A DNA stretch of 24,157 nt from Bacillota bacterium (GCA_023439545.1 JAEXNT010000063.1:1-24157), one strand, 5' to 3'; counted from the stretch's first letter, positions 15,373 through 23,604 are shown. The notes: generated by a model not told the origin, from the sequence alone. A program made the numbers and translations.

Positions 15373-17784
15373 TCATCCGGGAATATCGTTTACATAATCA
15401 CCTTTAAAGTCCCGGTCTTCATTGAAGCGCTTCCACTTCTGCAGTTTACTCCTAAAAACGCTTATATCTTCAGTAATATGAACCTTATTGCCCAGTTTCT
15501 TCAAATTAATAACAAGGGCTTCGTGGTTTTCTGGACTTCTACAGTCTTTATCGAGTATGGAAACATCTGTATAGTGTGTTATAGCGCCATTTGTACTTAC
15601 ACCCTTTTCAGCATTGACCGGGAACCACTCGTGCAGCATATTCATATGGGTTTCTGCTGCCGCTTCCCGTAATCGATGCATTTGACTTTCAAACTTACCG
15701 GAGACATTAAATAAAGGAGTTATGTATTGAAGCTCGATATCGAATGGTAAACCATCCGATACAAGCCGCTGAAGATTGCATGTGCTGTCCAGCCATAAAT
15801 TGAATACGCCTGAATTTACATTAATTTCATCCGTATAATGGAGTTGAAAAATAAGCTTATCGGGATATCTAAAACAGAAGCTTTCCTCTTGTCCCTTGTC
15901 TATACTGACATTAACAGTATCCAACGGGCCTGTATAACTGAAACCAGAATTCAGGTCACTTCCTGGTAAAAGCTTAGCCAGCATGATATCAGGGGCATTT
16001 GAGAAATTTAAATGCGGCCGATTCCATTCCTGCAAAGTGTCGCATAGAATAAGCAAAAATGCAAAAGGATCATTTTTGAAGGATACCTTTACCTTTCTAT
16101 GGTTATGGAATGCAATTGCCCGGAAAGCGCAATCATATTGTTTTAGCTTGCCAGCGTCTTTGTCTATCGTGTCTCTCAGCGCTGACATATGTTCAGCAGC
16201 AATTACGCCATGATCTTTCTCAGGACCGTCCTCTGGAATAAATCCGAAAAAGTCTTTAAAATCTTTCGAAAGCTCAGAGACGGCTTTATCAAGATTTTTT
16301 ATAAAGTTGCTGATTTTGCTGGAATGACTGAAAAAATCGAAAACACGACGCGTGCTGTTAAAGATTTCAATGGCATATCCAATATCATGAAACAGCGATG
16401 TAACGTACCAATATCTTAGAACTTCTGCTTTTGTCTTCAATTTGGCATATTTAGCCACACTTTGCCAGAGATATCCTTTCAACCCCGATATCTTGCAATC
16501 CAGCAAGAGATGTCCAAGAAAACAAACCTCAATGGCATGAAAAAAATGATCACGGTAATATGGCTTAAGTGAATGAAGAGCCGGCTCACCGCGAGCTGCA
16601 AATTGTAAATGGGCGCTGATATCGAATCGCGGTTCAACAGAAAGGATTTCATTCCCGTATGCCGATATAGCCCAACGTATGGAGTTGATATAACCACTGT
16701 CGTTCGCTTTTCTTTTCAGTATATGAAACAGGATATTCGTACATGACGACAAAAGCCTAACCTTTTCATTTACTGAAAAGACCTCATTTTCCCATTTCAA
16801 CCTGTTGACTGGATCCATTAAAAATTCGTCCCAGAGCTTGAAAGCGAAGAAACATGTTAATCCTTCCTCAGATAGTCTTTGAAAGTCTATCTTGTCGAAC
16901 AACTCCTTCCTGAAACTGACAAGTATATCGAATGATTTTCCAAAGTCTTGTCCAATATAATATTCTTTATCCTCCGCATGCTCTGAGTCCGCGTAAAGAA
17001 TAAGCGGTATGATCTTGTTCAGCAGTTCTTTTTCCTTATTTGCTTTCTCATCCTGTCTGCCTTTACACTCCGCACATTTTTTTTGATTACTGATACACAG
17101 GTGCTTACGAATAAGGAAGGACCAATTTCTACATGTAGACATCTTTTTTTCATCAAAGTCGTCCGAATAGGAAAGCTTAAACCACCCTAAATTAATTAAA
17201 TTTACATAATCCCAAAAAGGTATTGGCCAAATAACTGATTCCAGGAGTTTCTTTCTTTCTTCCTCAACTTTTACGGTGTCTGTTTTTTTTATCTCACACA
17301 AACCAAGGTTTTCACATAATTTCATTCGCTTTTCGTAGAGATAACTGGCTCGCCAAAACCACATTGAAGCCAAGTTCTCTATGATAAGTTCCAAACTTCT
17401 GCGTTCAGATTCCAGTTTTAGTATTCTTGGATGAATTAATACAAGGAAATATGGATTCGTTTTGTCAGAACTGCCGAATGAATGAAGGTAAACCATTACC
17501 GAAAGGAATTTATTATCCGATCTGGTATTTTTACAATCCAATTTTTCCTTTATAATTGTTTGTAAATCAATATTACTTAACTTACAATCAGCGCTAATGA
17601 CGAAATATTCTAAATCCCGTGATTTATCGGTACTTACCAGCATAACGGCATCCGACCATGTCTCAACCAGAAATGAATCAAAGAAGCCGTAGATGCAAAG
17701 GTTGTTCAGATTACTAAATACTTCTATTATGAAATGATTCAACTCGTCCCTGATAGAACTGCTGCTGATATCAATATCAATCAT
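15373..17784 (-). CDS. HD-domain phosphohydrolase, 803 aa, third gene of kinase-receiver-HD operon
   Basis: The HD superfamily metal-site series is visible in order: H413/H416 (RDHFFH), H466-D467 (FHDIG), H525 (DHGVIAAEH), H560/H562 (AFHNH) and D582 (CDTLQEW). Such proteins hydrolyse phosphate esters of nucleotides or cyclic dinucleotides; the substrate here is unknown. It lacks the HHExxDGxGYP signature of HD-GYP enzymes. The N-terminal part, about 1-155, is a hydrophobic-strand and helix region that may be a GAF-like sensor (inference). A cysteine cluster follows (C218, C230, C237xxC240) that could bind zinc. ATG overlaps the receiver stop by 8 nt, and GGGAGG lies 12 nt upstream, so translation is coupled. 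No helix-turn-helix or membrane segment is seen. Confidence 0.85.
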   Translation of the reverse strand: MIDIDISSSSIRDELNHFIIEVFSNLNNLCIYGFFDSFLVETWSDAVMLVSTDKSRDLEYFVISADCKLSNIDLQTIIKEKLDCKNTRSDNKFLSVMVYLHSFGSSDKTNPYFLVLIHPRILKLESERRSLELIIENLASMWFWRASYLYEKRMKLCENLGLCEIKKTDTVKVEEERKKLLESVIWPIPFWDYVNLINLGWFKLSYSDDFDEKKMSTCRNWSFLIRKHLCISNQKKCAECKGRQDEKANKEKELLNKIIPLILYADSEHAEDKEYYIGQDFGKSFDILVSFRKELFDKIDFQRLSEEGLTCFFAFKLWDEFLMDPVNRLKWENEVFSVNEKVRLLSSCTNILFHILKRKANDSGYINSIRWAISAYGNEILSVEPRFDISAHLQFAARGEPALHSLKPYYRDHFFHAIEVCFLGHLLLDCKISGLKGYLWQSVAKYAKLKTKAEVLRYWYVTSLFHDIGYAIEIFNSTRRVFDFFSHSSKISNFIKNLDKAVSELSKDFKDFFGFIPEDGPEKDHGVIAAEHMSALRDTIDKDAGKLKQYDCAFRAIAFHNHRKVKVSFKNDPFAFLLILCDTLQEWNRPHLNFSNAPDIMLAKLLPGSDLNSGFSYTGPLDTVNVSIDKGQEESFCFRYPDKLIFQLHYTDEINVNSGVFNLWLDSTCNLQRLVSDGLPFDIELQYITPLFNVSGKFESQMHRLREAAAETHMNMLHEWFPVNAEKGVSTNGAITHYTDVSILDKDCRSPENHEALVINLKKLGNKVHITEDISVFRSKLQKWKRFNEDRDFKGDYVNDIPG

Positions 17785-18418
17785 TATACAAGTAATCCTC
17801 CCTGCTATTTTTCCAAAACTCTAACATGATTTTAAAAACATCCTCTGGACTTGCAGGCTTTTCCAACCAATAGAAGTTTGTTGAAGGAATTATCCACCCG
17901 CATCGATTCATTAAGTCCCTTTCACTTCTGGCCGTAAAGAACATGAACGGATTACTGGTTTTGGATAACTCAGGAAACGTTGAAATGTACTGTTCCGCAA
18001 TCGGTATACAGCCTTCAAGCTGAAGAACCTTGTCAATCTCATCATCAATTTCATCTATATCCTCTTTCAATTTCGGAATTTTCTTTTTATTATCTGATTC
18101 GGAAGGGGCCTCCTTAATTTTAATGTATTCATACCAAGTTTCTTTTCTTTTTTTTTCCAGGCTTTCAAGCTTAAATAAGTCTTCTTGATTTTGAGGCAAC
18201 ATTGAATCAAGGAGCACAGCGTCGAATAATTTTCTAGGTTTCTGGACTCTGGCTCGGCCAATTATTTCCATTGTTTCGTCAATTGTTCGGGCAGGAATGA
18301 CTTCGATGTTGTAGTTAGTCATCTCGTTAACATAAGTATCAAAATAATCGATTATACATTTGACCTGCTCCTTGTCGTTTTCAACCATCAATACTCTTTT
18401 TTTATTTATACTTCCCAT
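17777..18418 (-). CDS. Receiver-domain protein with charged helical insertion
   Basis: A 213-residue response-regulator receiver without an output domain. Receiver landmarks: acidic pair E13 and D15, phosphoacceptor D71 (LLDSMLP), T162 (FFTAR) and K187 (LEKPAS), with the C-terminal helix after that. Between D71 and the next receiver segment (GCIPIAEQY, from 136) lies an insertion of about 55 residues (77-133), rich in Lys, Glu and Asp and likely a helical hairpin. Ordinary receivers have only a few residues there. It probably receives phosphate from the kinase encoded 4 nt upstream. Having no DNA-binding domain, it likely acts by binding a partner, the HD protein being the obvious candidate (inference). 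GAAAGGA precedes the ATG. Confidence 0.88.
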   Translation of the reverse strand: MGSINKKRVLMVENDKEQVKCIIDYFDTYVNEMTNYNIEVIPARTIDETMEIIGRARVQKPRKLFDAVLLDSMLPQNQEDLFKLESLEKKRKETWYEYIKIKEAPSESDNKKKIPKLKEDIDEIDDEIDKVLQLEGCIPIAEQYISTFPELSKTSNPFMFFTARSERDLMNRCGWIIPSTNFYWLEKPASPEDVFKIMLEFWKNSREDYLYND

Positions 18419-18422
18419 GTGG

Positions 18423-20405
18423 TTATTCCTTTCTAAAATATTTAGGCAGGCTAATATATGCCTTAGTTACATACCTGTGATACGGATTACGTTCATACGA
18501 ATCAGCCGCATAGCTTTCAATATTGAACGTGCCCTTATGATTCTTTATATATTGAATAGCTATCGGTATTCCCAAACCTGTTCCAGGGCGAATTTTATTC
18601 AGCCACTCCATATCCTTTACAAGACCCCTAATGCCTTCCATTTTTATATTTTCATATTGCTCTTCGGGTATGCCGATACCATAATTGCTTATTTCAATAT
18701 CCACTTGTTCTCCGCCTGTATCATGGACCAATATGTTTATTGCATGCTCTTCATATGAATACTTTATGGCATTGTCGAGAATATTGGACAGAGCAATGTA
18801 TATTTCGGTCTCATTCATATCTACACGTATAGGGTATCCGGGTTTTTTCAATTCAATTGTACATCTGTTAAGCTCTGCAAGCGGTGTATACTCGTCAACA
18901 AGATCGGAGATGATACTTAAAATGTCATAAGGGAGTTTTATCTTTTGAGCCTTGATAAAGAGTTCCTCCATTTCATATTTCACCATTTTCAGATCCTGTT
19001 CCAGTGTAAATAATGTCTCTTTATACGCCTCACTTTTTGCAAGACACATGTTTCTAATTTTATAAATAGCTGCAATGGATGTTTGATGCGTATTCTTAAT
19101 ATGATGGCTGACTCTTCTTACCTTATTTGCGAAATCCGATCGCTCATTTTCTATCTGCATAAGTATTTCGAAAATGTATATTCTTATAGAAAGCATATCG
19201 CAGAACATCGACAGAAAATTCATATAATCTTTTTGGGGTGAGGTCTTCAAGTCTTCACAAATAATCAGGATATTTCTTATACTCCTTGCCATACTGCGCT
19301 GATTATATGACAAAAATAAATAAGAATCCTTGGTAAGGTCAAGATATTCCGTTATTTCCTCTTTGACTATGGGATTTATACGGTACCCGCCTGTCCCATC
19401 CGCAATGTGAAAAGGTTGGAGATCCGATTCTGAAGGTATAATTAGGTTAGCAGGAAATTTAACCGGATTATTAAGGACTGGCCCATTGGCATTGAATTTC
19501 TCGACGTATGAGGAATTCAGCCTGTAAAATATTCTGAAAAGACCGGTTTGCGTTACTTTTCTGAATACATATATGGAATATTTAAGACTATCCCACCATA
19601 GTCCATTAAAATTATCAGCCTCACAATTCGCCGTGACTCTTGAAAGTTCAGTGTCAATTCGCTTAATCATATCCTTCTGTGCGGACTGTATATCAAGCCT
19701 GTGTAGCTTGTTGATCAGTTCGGTAAGCATTATTCCAAACTGCTCAAGATTCTCAAAACGCTGTAGTAACTGATCAATATTATGATAAAACTTGTTGTCA
19801 CTATTACTATTCTGGATTTTCTTTATTATCACATCGATAGAAGTATTATCGTCATCCTTCTTTATGTTATCTTCGATGAGTTCTTTCTGGGATAGGCTGT
19901 TAACATTGAAATCAAGGTGGATTCGTTTCTTTTGCTCCATATTAATTAATGTTTGGATATATAACCCGAAGGTTCTCTGAATAAAAATTTGCCCTGCGAA
20001 TATTACTCCTACCAGGTTATCGTCGATAAAAATCGGATAAGACATGTCCCATAACCCAAGATCACATAGATATATCCGGGGGGTTCTTGATTTGTTCTGA
20101 TAATACCAGTCAGCGTTTTTATTATCGCAATCCTTGCATTTTTCTTCATGATTTTTATTGTTTTCTCTATACCACTTGCACAAGGGATGATAGCATTTAA
20201 AACGACTGCATTCATCATCATCGTCGATACGTGTAAAAAAAGGGCTGCCAGAACTGTCACACCTTTTAAAAACAATAGTAATACCTGTTTCCAATTTATA
20301 TGAGAACCCTTGAAGGAGACATCTTAGCAAATCCTTATCAATAAGCTGAAGGATATCGGATGGATTTGACTTTTGCTCATATTCGTCAATAAAAAGAGTT
20401 TCCAT
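18423..20405 (-). CDS. PocR-domain sensor histidine kinase
   Basis: About 660 residues, soluble, with no membrane segments. Counting from the upstream in-frame GTG at 20417, a PocR-type ligand-binding domain spans roughly 25-150, with C75, C80, C94xxC97 and C118 in the usual pattern and the closing segment DNLVGVIFAGQ. A helical region follows. The phosphoacceptor H-box is VSHHIKN (H438/H439). The ATPase domain has N-box NILDNAIKYS (545-554), a G1 box reading NYGIGIP in place of DxGxG, and G2 box GTGLG (608-612). ATG at 20405 is preferred because GGTGAG lies 4 nt upstream; the GTG has no ribosome site. PocR domains sense small molecules in other bacteria; the ligand here is unknown. First gene of the three-gene operon. 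Confidence 0.88.
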   Translation of the reverse strand: METLFIDEYEQKSNPSDILQLIDKDLLRCLLQGFSYKLETGITIVFKRCDSSGSPFFTRIDDDDECSRFKCYHPLCKWYRENNKNHEEKCKDCDNKNADWYYQNKSRTPRIYLCDLGLWDMSYPIFIDDNLVGVIFAGQIFIQRTFGLYIQTLINMEQKKRIHLDFNVNSLSQKELIEDNIKKDDDNTSIDVIIKKIQNSNSDNKFYHNIDQLLQRFENLEQFGIMLTELINKLHRLDIQSAQKDMIKRIDTELSRVTANCEADNFNGLWWDSLKYSIYVFRKVTQTGLFRIFYRLNSSYVEKFNANGPVLNNPVKFPANLIIPSESDLQPFHIADGTGGYRINPIVKEEITEYLDLTKDSYLFLSYNQRSMARSIRNILIICEDLKTSPQKDYMNFLSMFCDMLSIRIYIFEILMQIENERSDFANKVRRVSHHIKNTHQTSIAAIYKIRNMCLAKSEAYKETLFTLEQDLKMVKYEMEELFIKAQKIKLPYDILSIISDLVDEYTPLAELNRCTIELKKPGYPIRVDMNETEIYIALSNILDNAIKYSYEEHAINILVHDTGGEQVDIEISNYGIGIPEEQYENIKMEGIRGLVKDMEWLNKIRPGTGLGIPIAIQYIKNHKGTFNIESYAADSYERNPYHRYVTKAYISLPKYFRKE

Positions 20406-20439
20406 ATGACTCACCACTATTTATTACATAATTATTCTT

Positions 20440-20467
20440 ATCTTACCACATTTATATAAACATTCAA
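20440..20467 (-). promoter_or_regulatory. Predicted promoter of kinase-receiver-HD operon
   Basis: Minus-strand TTGAAT (20462-20467), a 16-nt spacer and TAAGAT (20440-20445), with an extended -10 TGG directly before it. The transcript would start about 25 nt upstream of the kinase ATG at 20405. The rest of the gap to 20577 is AT-rich and I see no gene in it. Confidence 0.5.
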
Positions 20468-20576
20468 CAATAACTAAAAATTTATCAATACTTTTATTAA
20501 CATATAGAAGCAAAATAAATGGCAGACTTAATATTATCCTCAACTTGATTACCATTCCTCCAGATTGTTGCCGAAT

Positions 20577-20610
20577 GAAAATAAAACCTGTAGAATATTG
20601 ATTCTACAGG
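20577..20610 (-). terminator. Rho-independent terminator of the MerR operon
   Basis: A perfect 10-bp stem (CCTGTAGAAT, 20587-20596, with 20601-20610) closes a 4-nt loop. On the minus strand it is followed by TTTTATTTT. It lies downstream of the DUF3788-like gene and the remnant, so it ends that operon and insulates the kinase operon. Confidence 0.8.
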
Positions 20611-20659
20611 TCGTTGCCTAAAATGAGCGAGATTGATACAATTTAATTATCTTTATTTG

Positions 20660-20800
20660 TCATGCCTCTAGAGGGTACATTTTTGATGGAGGTGCATCTA
20701 TCCCCTGGCATAGCGAGGATTTTGCCCAAGCTGCCATCAACGACATGTTGTAAAGTTCAGGAAATGCATTTGTGATTTTTACATCAGGAAAAGTTTCGTT
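20660..20800 (-). pseudogene. Gene remnant, C-terminal end only
   Basis: A minus-strand reading frame of 46 codons with protein-like composition ends in a TGA at 20660-20662. It contains FPELYNMSLMAAWAKSS and later APPSKMYPLEA. Upstream it meets an in-frame TAA (20801-20803) and has no good start or ribosome site. It follows the DUF3788-like stop by 19 nt and precedes the terminator, as a truncated last gene of the operon would. I do not recognise the family. It could also be chance coding-like sequence. Confidence 0.4.
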
Positions 20801-20819
20801 TTACATTGTTATTAGCCCC

Positions 20820-21584
20820 TTAATTTCCATATTGCTCATAAACATAAGGTAGAATTACCCATGTAACATCGTCGGCAGCAATGGTATTTGTGTGAATCTC
20901 AGGTTTTAGTCCTTGATATAAATGATGAGCCTTATCGCAAGGATTTTTACGGCAATTCTGGCATTTATCAACGCCATTTTCCGCCGCGCATTTCAATGAA
21001 TCGCAATTAAAGCTTTTATCTAGTCCCCCTGCATGACAGCCCTCGCAAAACTCCATATCATCGCCCCAATACCCCCCATCGCCTACGCCCCCCGCGTATA
21101 CACGTATCAGCCGCTCTTTCAACTCCGCCCGGAACTCCTCGCTGATTGTTCCGCCATTATAATGCACACACATATCGCAACGGTGCCCACAACTGGCATA
21201 GACCGCCTGCTCTTTCGGAAACGGCTTTCGGTTAGGCTTTTTCTTAATCAAAACGAGCTGCTTGACAGCTTCGAGCATATGTAAATCGGCAACGGGAATA
21301 AGTATCCATTTACCGTCATGATGTGTTTTGCTGTTATCATAAATTTCCTGTATCTTCTGCGGAAATTCATTGCGCCGCGCCTCAAATAATTCACGTTCTG
21401 CTTTCCCGAAAATAACGAGAAAATCATAACAGTCTTCGCGTATGTAGATAGTCAGCACCGTTTTCCCGCCTTTGCGGAATTTCAATTCATCTTTTCCGTC
21501 ACCCACTTCATCCAGAACATACTTTCCCCGCATAAAGCGCATGGTTTCTTCACTGACCTTTTGCAATTCTGTTTTTTCGCTCAT
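20820..21584 (-). CDS. DUF3788-like protein with Cys-rich DUF3795-like C-terminus
   Basis: A 254-residue soluble protein. The N-terminal half, about 15-115, has the DUF3788 look: a small alpha/beta domain with LKFRKGGKTVLTIYIRE and HDGKWILIPV. From 130 it turns cysteine-rich: C132xxxC136xxC139, C180xxC183, C194, C199, C208xxC211 and C216. This fits DUF3795-type metal-binding proteins. No enzymatic function is known to me for either part. The ATG at 21584 has GGGGG 9 nt upstream, inside a leader repeated before the neighbouring gene. It is probably the last intact gene of the MerR operon. A related Cys-rich protein is encoded at the right edge of the window. Confidence 0.8.
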   Translation of the reverse strand: MSEKTELQKVSEETMRFMRGKYVLDEVGDGKDELKFRKGGKTVLTIYIREDCYDFLVIFGKAERELFEARRNEFPQKIQEIYDNSKTHHDGKWILIPVADLHMLEAVKQLVLIKKKPNRKPFPKEQAVYASCGHRCDMCVHYNGGTISEEFRAELKERLIRVYAGGVGDGGYWGDDMEFCEGCHAGGLDKSFNCDSLKCAAENGVDKCQNCRKNPCDKAHHLYQGLKPEIHTNTIAADDVTWVILPYVYEQYGN

Positions 21585-21592
21585 GGTTGCAA

Positions 21593-21614
21593 CCCCCTAT
21601 CAGCCCATTAAGGG
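21593..21614. repeat. Copy 1 of 22-nt leader repeat
   Basis: Identical over 22 nt to 22226-22247. On the minus strand it starts CCCTTAATGGG, continues CTGATA and ends in GGGGG, which serves as the ribosome site of the DUF3788-like gene. The GCCC/GGGC ends around ATTAA could form a small hairpin. Confidence 0.9.
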
Positions 21615-21665
21615 CATCCTTCACCAACCAAGTTTGAAAAAGGGTTGGCGTATTTTCGTACTATT

Positions 21666-22214
21666 TTAAATTATTTCAAAAAGATGCTCACATTGTTTTT
21701 CACCGTTAGAGCTAATTGGGGATGATACAGTTTCTTTAAGGCGCAGCTTCACGCCGAGACTTTTTTCAAAATGATATTTCACATGTCCGCTACAACAACC
21801 GCAATATGTAAGGGAAACGGTTGTGGGTTTTGACAATTTATTTATAATTGGGCATACGCATCTATATTTTCCGTTTTCCCTGAAGTCCCAAAATATGCTC
21901 AATGTCCCATCGTTATTTAATCTACTGCGAGCTGATTCATTTATATCCATTACATTTAGTATTTTAATACGTTCTTCGACGGGTTTGTCCTTAAGCTTTA
22001 ACATAAATTCGGCGGTAGGCTCATTCTTGTTGCAACCCTGCTCCTCCATGACGGAAAGGATTTGATCTTTTGAAAGCAAATTATCCATTTGATTCACAAA
22101 TGCAACTTTTTCTTCCGGCGTTTCATTTTCAGTTTCCGGAAAAACAAATCGCCCCATTACTTCCATCGGAATACCTTTGTCAAGCATAGTCTGTTTGATT
22201 TCTAGAATGTTCAT
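21666..22214 (-). CDS. Cys-rich 182-residue hypothetical protein (possibly DUF6144-like)
   Basis: Soluble, no signal peptide. The N-terminal two thirds are helical and charged. The C-terminal third carries CVCP, then TYCGCCSGHVKYHFEKSLG, then a C near the end (KQCEHLFEI). The CGCCSGH-plus-C arrangement suggests metal or thiol chemistry, and a sequence of this kind occurs in small Firmicutes proteins of unknown function; the DUF6144 assignment is from memory and uncertain. ATG at 22214 follows AGGGGG by 11 nt within the second copy of the leader repeat. It lies between the MerR regulator (71-nt gap) and the DUF3788-like gene (81-nt gap), all in one direction, so it is probably a MerR target. 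Confidence 0.78.
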   Translation of the reverse strand: MNILEIKQTMLDKGIPMEVMGRFVFPETENETPEEKVAFVNQMDNLLSKDQILSVMEEQGCNKNEPTAEFMLKLKDKPVEERIKILNVMDINESARSRLNNDGTLSIFWDFRENGKYRCVCPIINKLSKPTTVSLTYCGCCSGHVKYHFEKSLGVKLRLKETVSSPISSNGEKQCEHLFEII

Positions 22215-22225
22215 ATCAAAAACAT

Positions 22226-22247
22226 CCCCCTATCAGCCCATTAAGGG
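22226..22247. repeat. Copy 2 of 22-nt leader repeat
   Basis: Exact match to 21593-21614, placed before the 182-residue gene with the same orientation and the same overlap with its ribosome site. Flanking bases differ, so the identity is limited to the 22 nt. Confidence 0.9.
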
Positions 22248-22285
22248 TCTTTCCGCGCAGGGCATCTCTCATTTGTCCCGCGAGT

Positions 22286-23248
22286 TCAGCCATTCTCTTT
22301 TTGCACATTCTCATTTTTCATTTTTATCGGAATAAATATATCCTGTTGGTATCTATTCAACTTATTCGCTATATCCCATGGTAGAATTTCCTCAATCATT
22401 TCGTAGCGTTGCAATTCTCCTTCCGCATTAGCGTCAAGCTCATAATGATCGCTCTTATTTACCCAGTCTTTCAACAGAATAAAAGTATCATCCATATCTT
22501 CCATGAAGGAACTGGCTATGGCGAATAATCCGCTTCTAAAGTTTTCATCTGCATATTCTGTTGTATTTTCGTAATCACTTGGTATTTTGATAAGCATAAT
22601 CCATTCACCGTTTGGTCCTTTGCGGTAAAAACAATTACGTAATCCGGGACTTGGTGTGAATCCAAATATTACAAACAAGCTCTGCATTTTACCATCTAAA
22701 TTTTCTGCTTGTCCTGTTTTCAATCGTGAAGTAAGCAACCGCATGGGAGGTAATCGAATAATACGAACATCATGCAGCCTTAATGCTTCACGGCTGATTT
22801 CCGATAACTTTTTAAATGTGACCGTTCCATTTTTTTCTACTGTGGCAAGCCTTTTTTCAGTTTCTTCATAAAGCAAAGTAATGGCCGATATTTTCTTGAT
22901 ACCGCTCATTAGCATTTTATGAAGAAAATCATCGACAAGATGTCTTAGCTCAGATAAAGCCGAAATTTCCGTGTCAAGTGATTCGAGCTTGTCCACAAAC
23001 GCTTGAATCAATGCCGCCGTGTTTTCACTTTTGAATATAACGACTATATCCTTAACCGGGATTTGTAATTTGCGTAAAATAATAATCTGTTTCAACCGTT
23101 CAAGCGCGGCGGTATTATAATAACGTTGGGTTTTATTATCAGGATGGTCGCTCCACAAAAGCCCCATTTCCTCATAATATCTTAGTGTCCTGCTTGATAT
23201 ACCGAAGTTGTCAACAACTTCGGTTATTCTAATCAAGTCCAAAAACAT
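22286..23248 (-). CDS. MerR-family transcriptional regulator with GyrI-like effector domain
   Basis: About 320 residues. The N-terminal winged helix matches MerR (IRITEVVDNFGISSRTLRYYEE, then NKTQRYY and LKQIIILRKL). A dimerisation helix rich in Leu and Glu follows, at about 80-135. The C-terminal 170 residues look like a GyrI/effector-binding domain, as in BmrR-type drug sensors. ATG at 23248 is chosen over the upstream ATG at 23272, since that codon lies upstream of the predicted -10 box and cannot be in the transcript. AAGGCGG precedes the chosen start. The promoter has the 19-bp MerR spacer with a dyad, so autoregulation is likely. First gene of the operon. Confidence 0.92.
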   Translation of the reverse strand: MFLDLIRITEVVDNFGISSRTLRYYEEMGLLWSDHPDNKTQRYYNTAALERLKQIIILRKLQIPVKDIVVIFKSENTAALIQAFVDKLESLDTEISALSELRHLVDDFLHKMLMSGIKKISAITLLYEETEKRLATVEKNGTVTFKKLSEISREALRLHDVRIIRLPPMRLLTSRLKTGQAENLDGKMQSLFVIFGFTPSPGLRNCFYRKGPNGEWIMLIKIPSDYENTTEYADENFRSGLFAIASSFMEDMDDTFILLKDWVNKSDHYELDANAEGELQRYEMIEEILPWDIANKLNRYQQDIFIPIKMKNENVQKENG

Positions 23249-23263
23249 CACCGCCTTGCAACT

Positions 23264-23294
23264 ATTATACAAATTGACGTTAGGTCAATGTCAA
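23264..23294 (-). promoter_or_regulatory. MerR-type promoter with 19-bp spacer and operator dyad
   Basis: Minus-strand TTGACA (23289-23294) and TATAAT (23264-23269) are both consensus, but 19 nt apart rather than 17. The spacer holds the dyad TTGAC-CTAAC-GTCAA. Overlong spacers with a central dyad are the hallmark of promoters that MerR proteins untwist to activate. Confidence 0.85.
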
Positions 23295-23371
23295 TAGCAT
23301 ATTTCTAAATACTTAATAAACCATATTTACCGCCTGATAACAGATATACATAGTACCTTTTATTATACCCG

Positions 23372-23488
23372 TCATGCACCCTCTAATAATTCTTTACTGT
23401 CCTCAGCAAAGAATTTTGAATCTTTTAGGGTTTCTTCAAACCTTTTAACGATTCCCCCTTTGTGGTCTTGGTGGGGGACATAATCTAA
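23372..23488 (-). pseudogene. Possible gene remnant, C-terminal fragment
   Basis: A 38-codon minus-strand frame ends at TGA (23372-23374). It starts after an in-frame TAA (23489-23491) and has no ATG in frame. Its composition is protein-like, with DYVPHQDHKGGIVKRFEE and an acidic end (EDSKELLEGA). Family unknown. The surrounding 23295-23604 shows no other gene. Confidence 0.3.
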
Positions 23489-23604
23489 TTATACGGGTGC
23501 AGAAATGTCACATTCTTGCTAATTTTTATTTAGAATTTTAAATACAAGTAAAGATTATTGACAGTACCTACAGGGAACCCATAAGCCTTGACAATAGTCT
23601 TTCC

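Noticed and set aside
15373..17784. HD-GYP phosphodiesterase
   Set aside because: FHDIGY resembles part of the signature, but the HHExxDGxGYP motif is absent; only a general HD assignment is supported.
23249..23272. Upstream ATG of the MerR gene at 23272
   Set aside because: It lies upstream of the -10 box of the predicted promoter, so it cannot be in that transcript.
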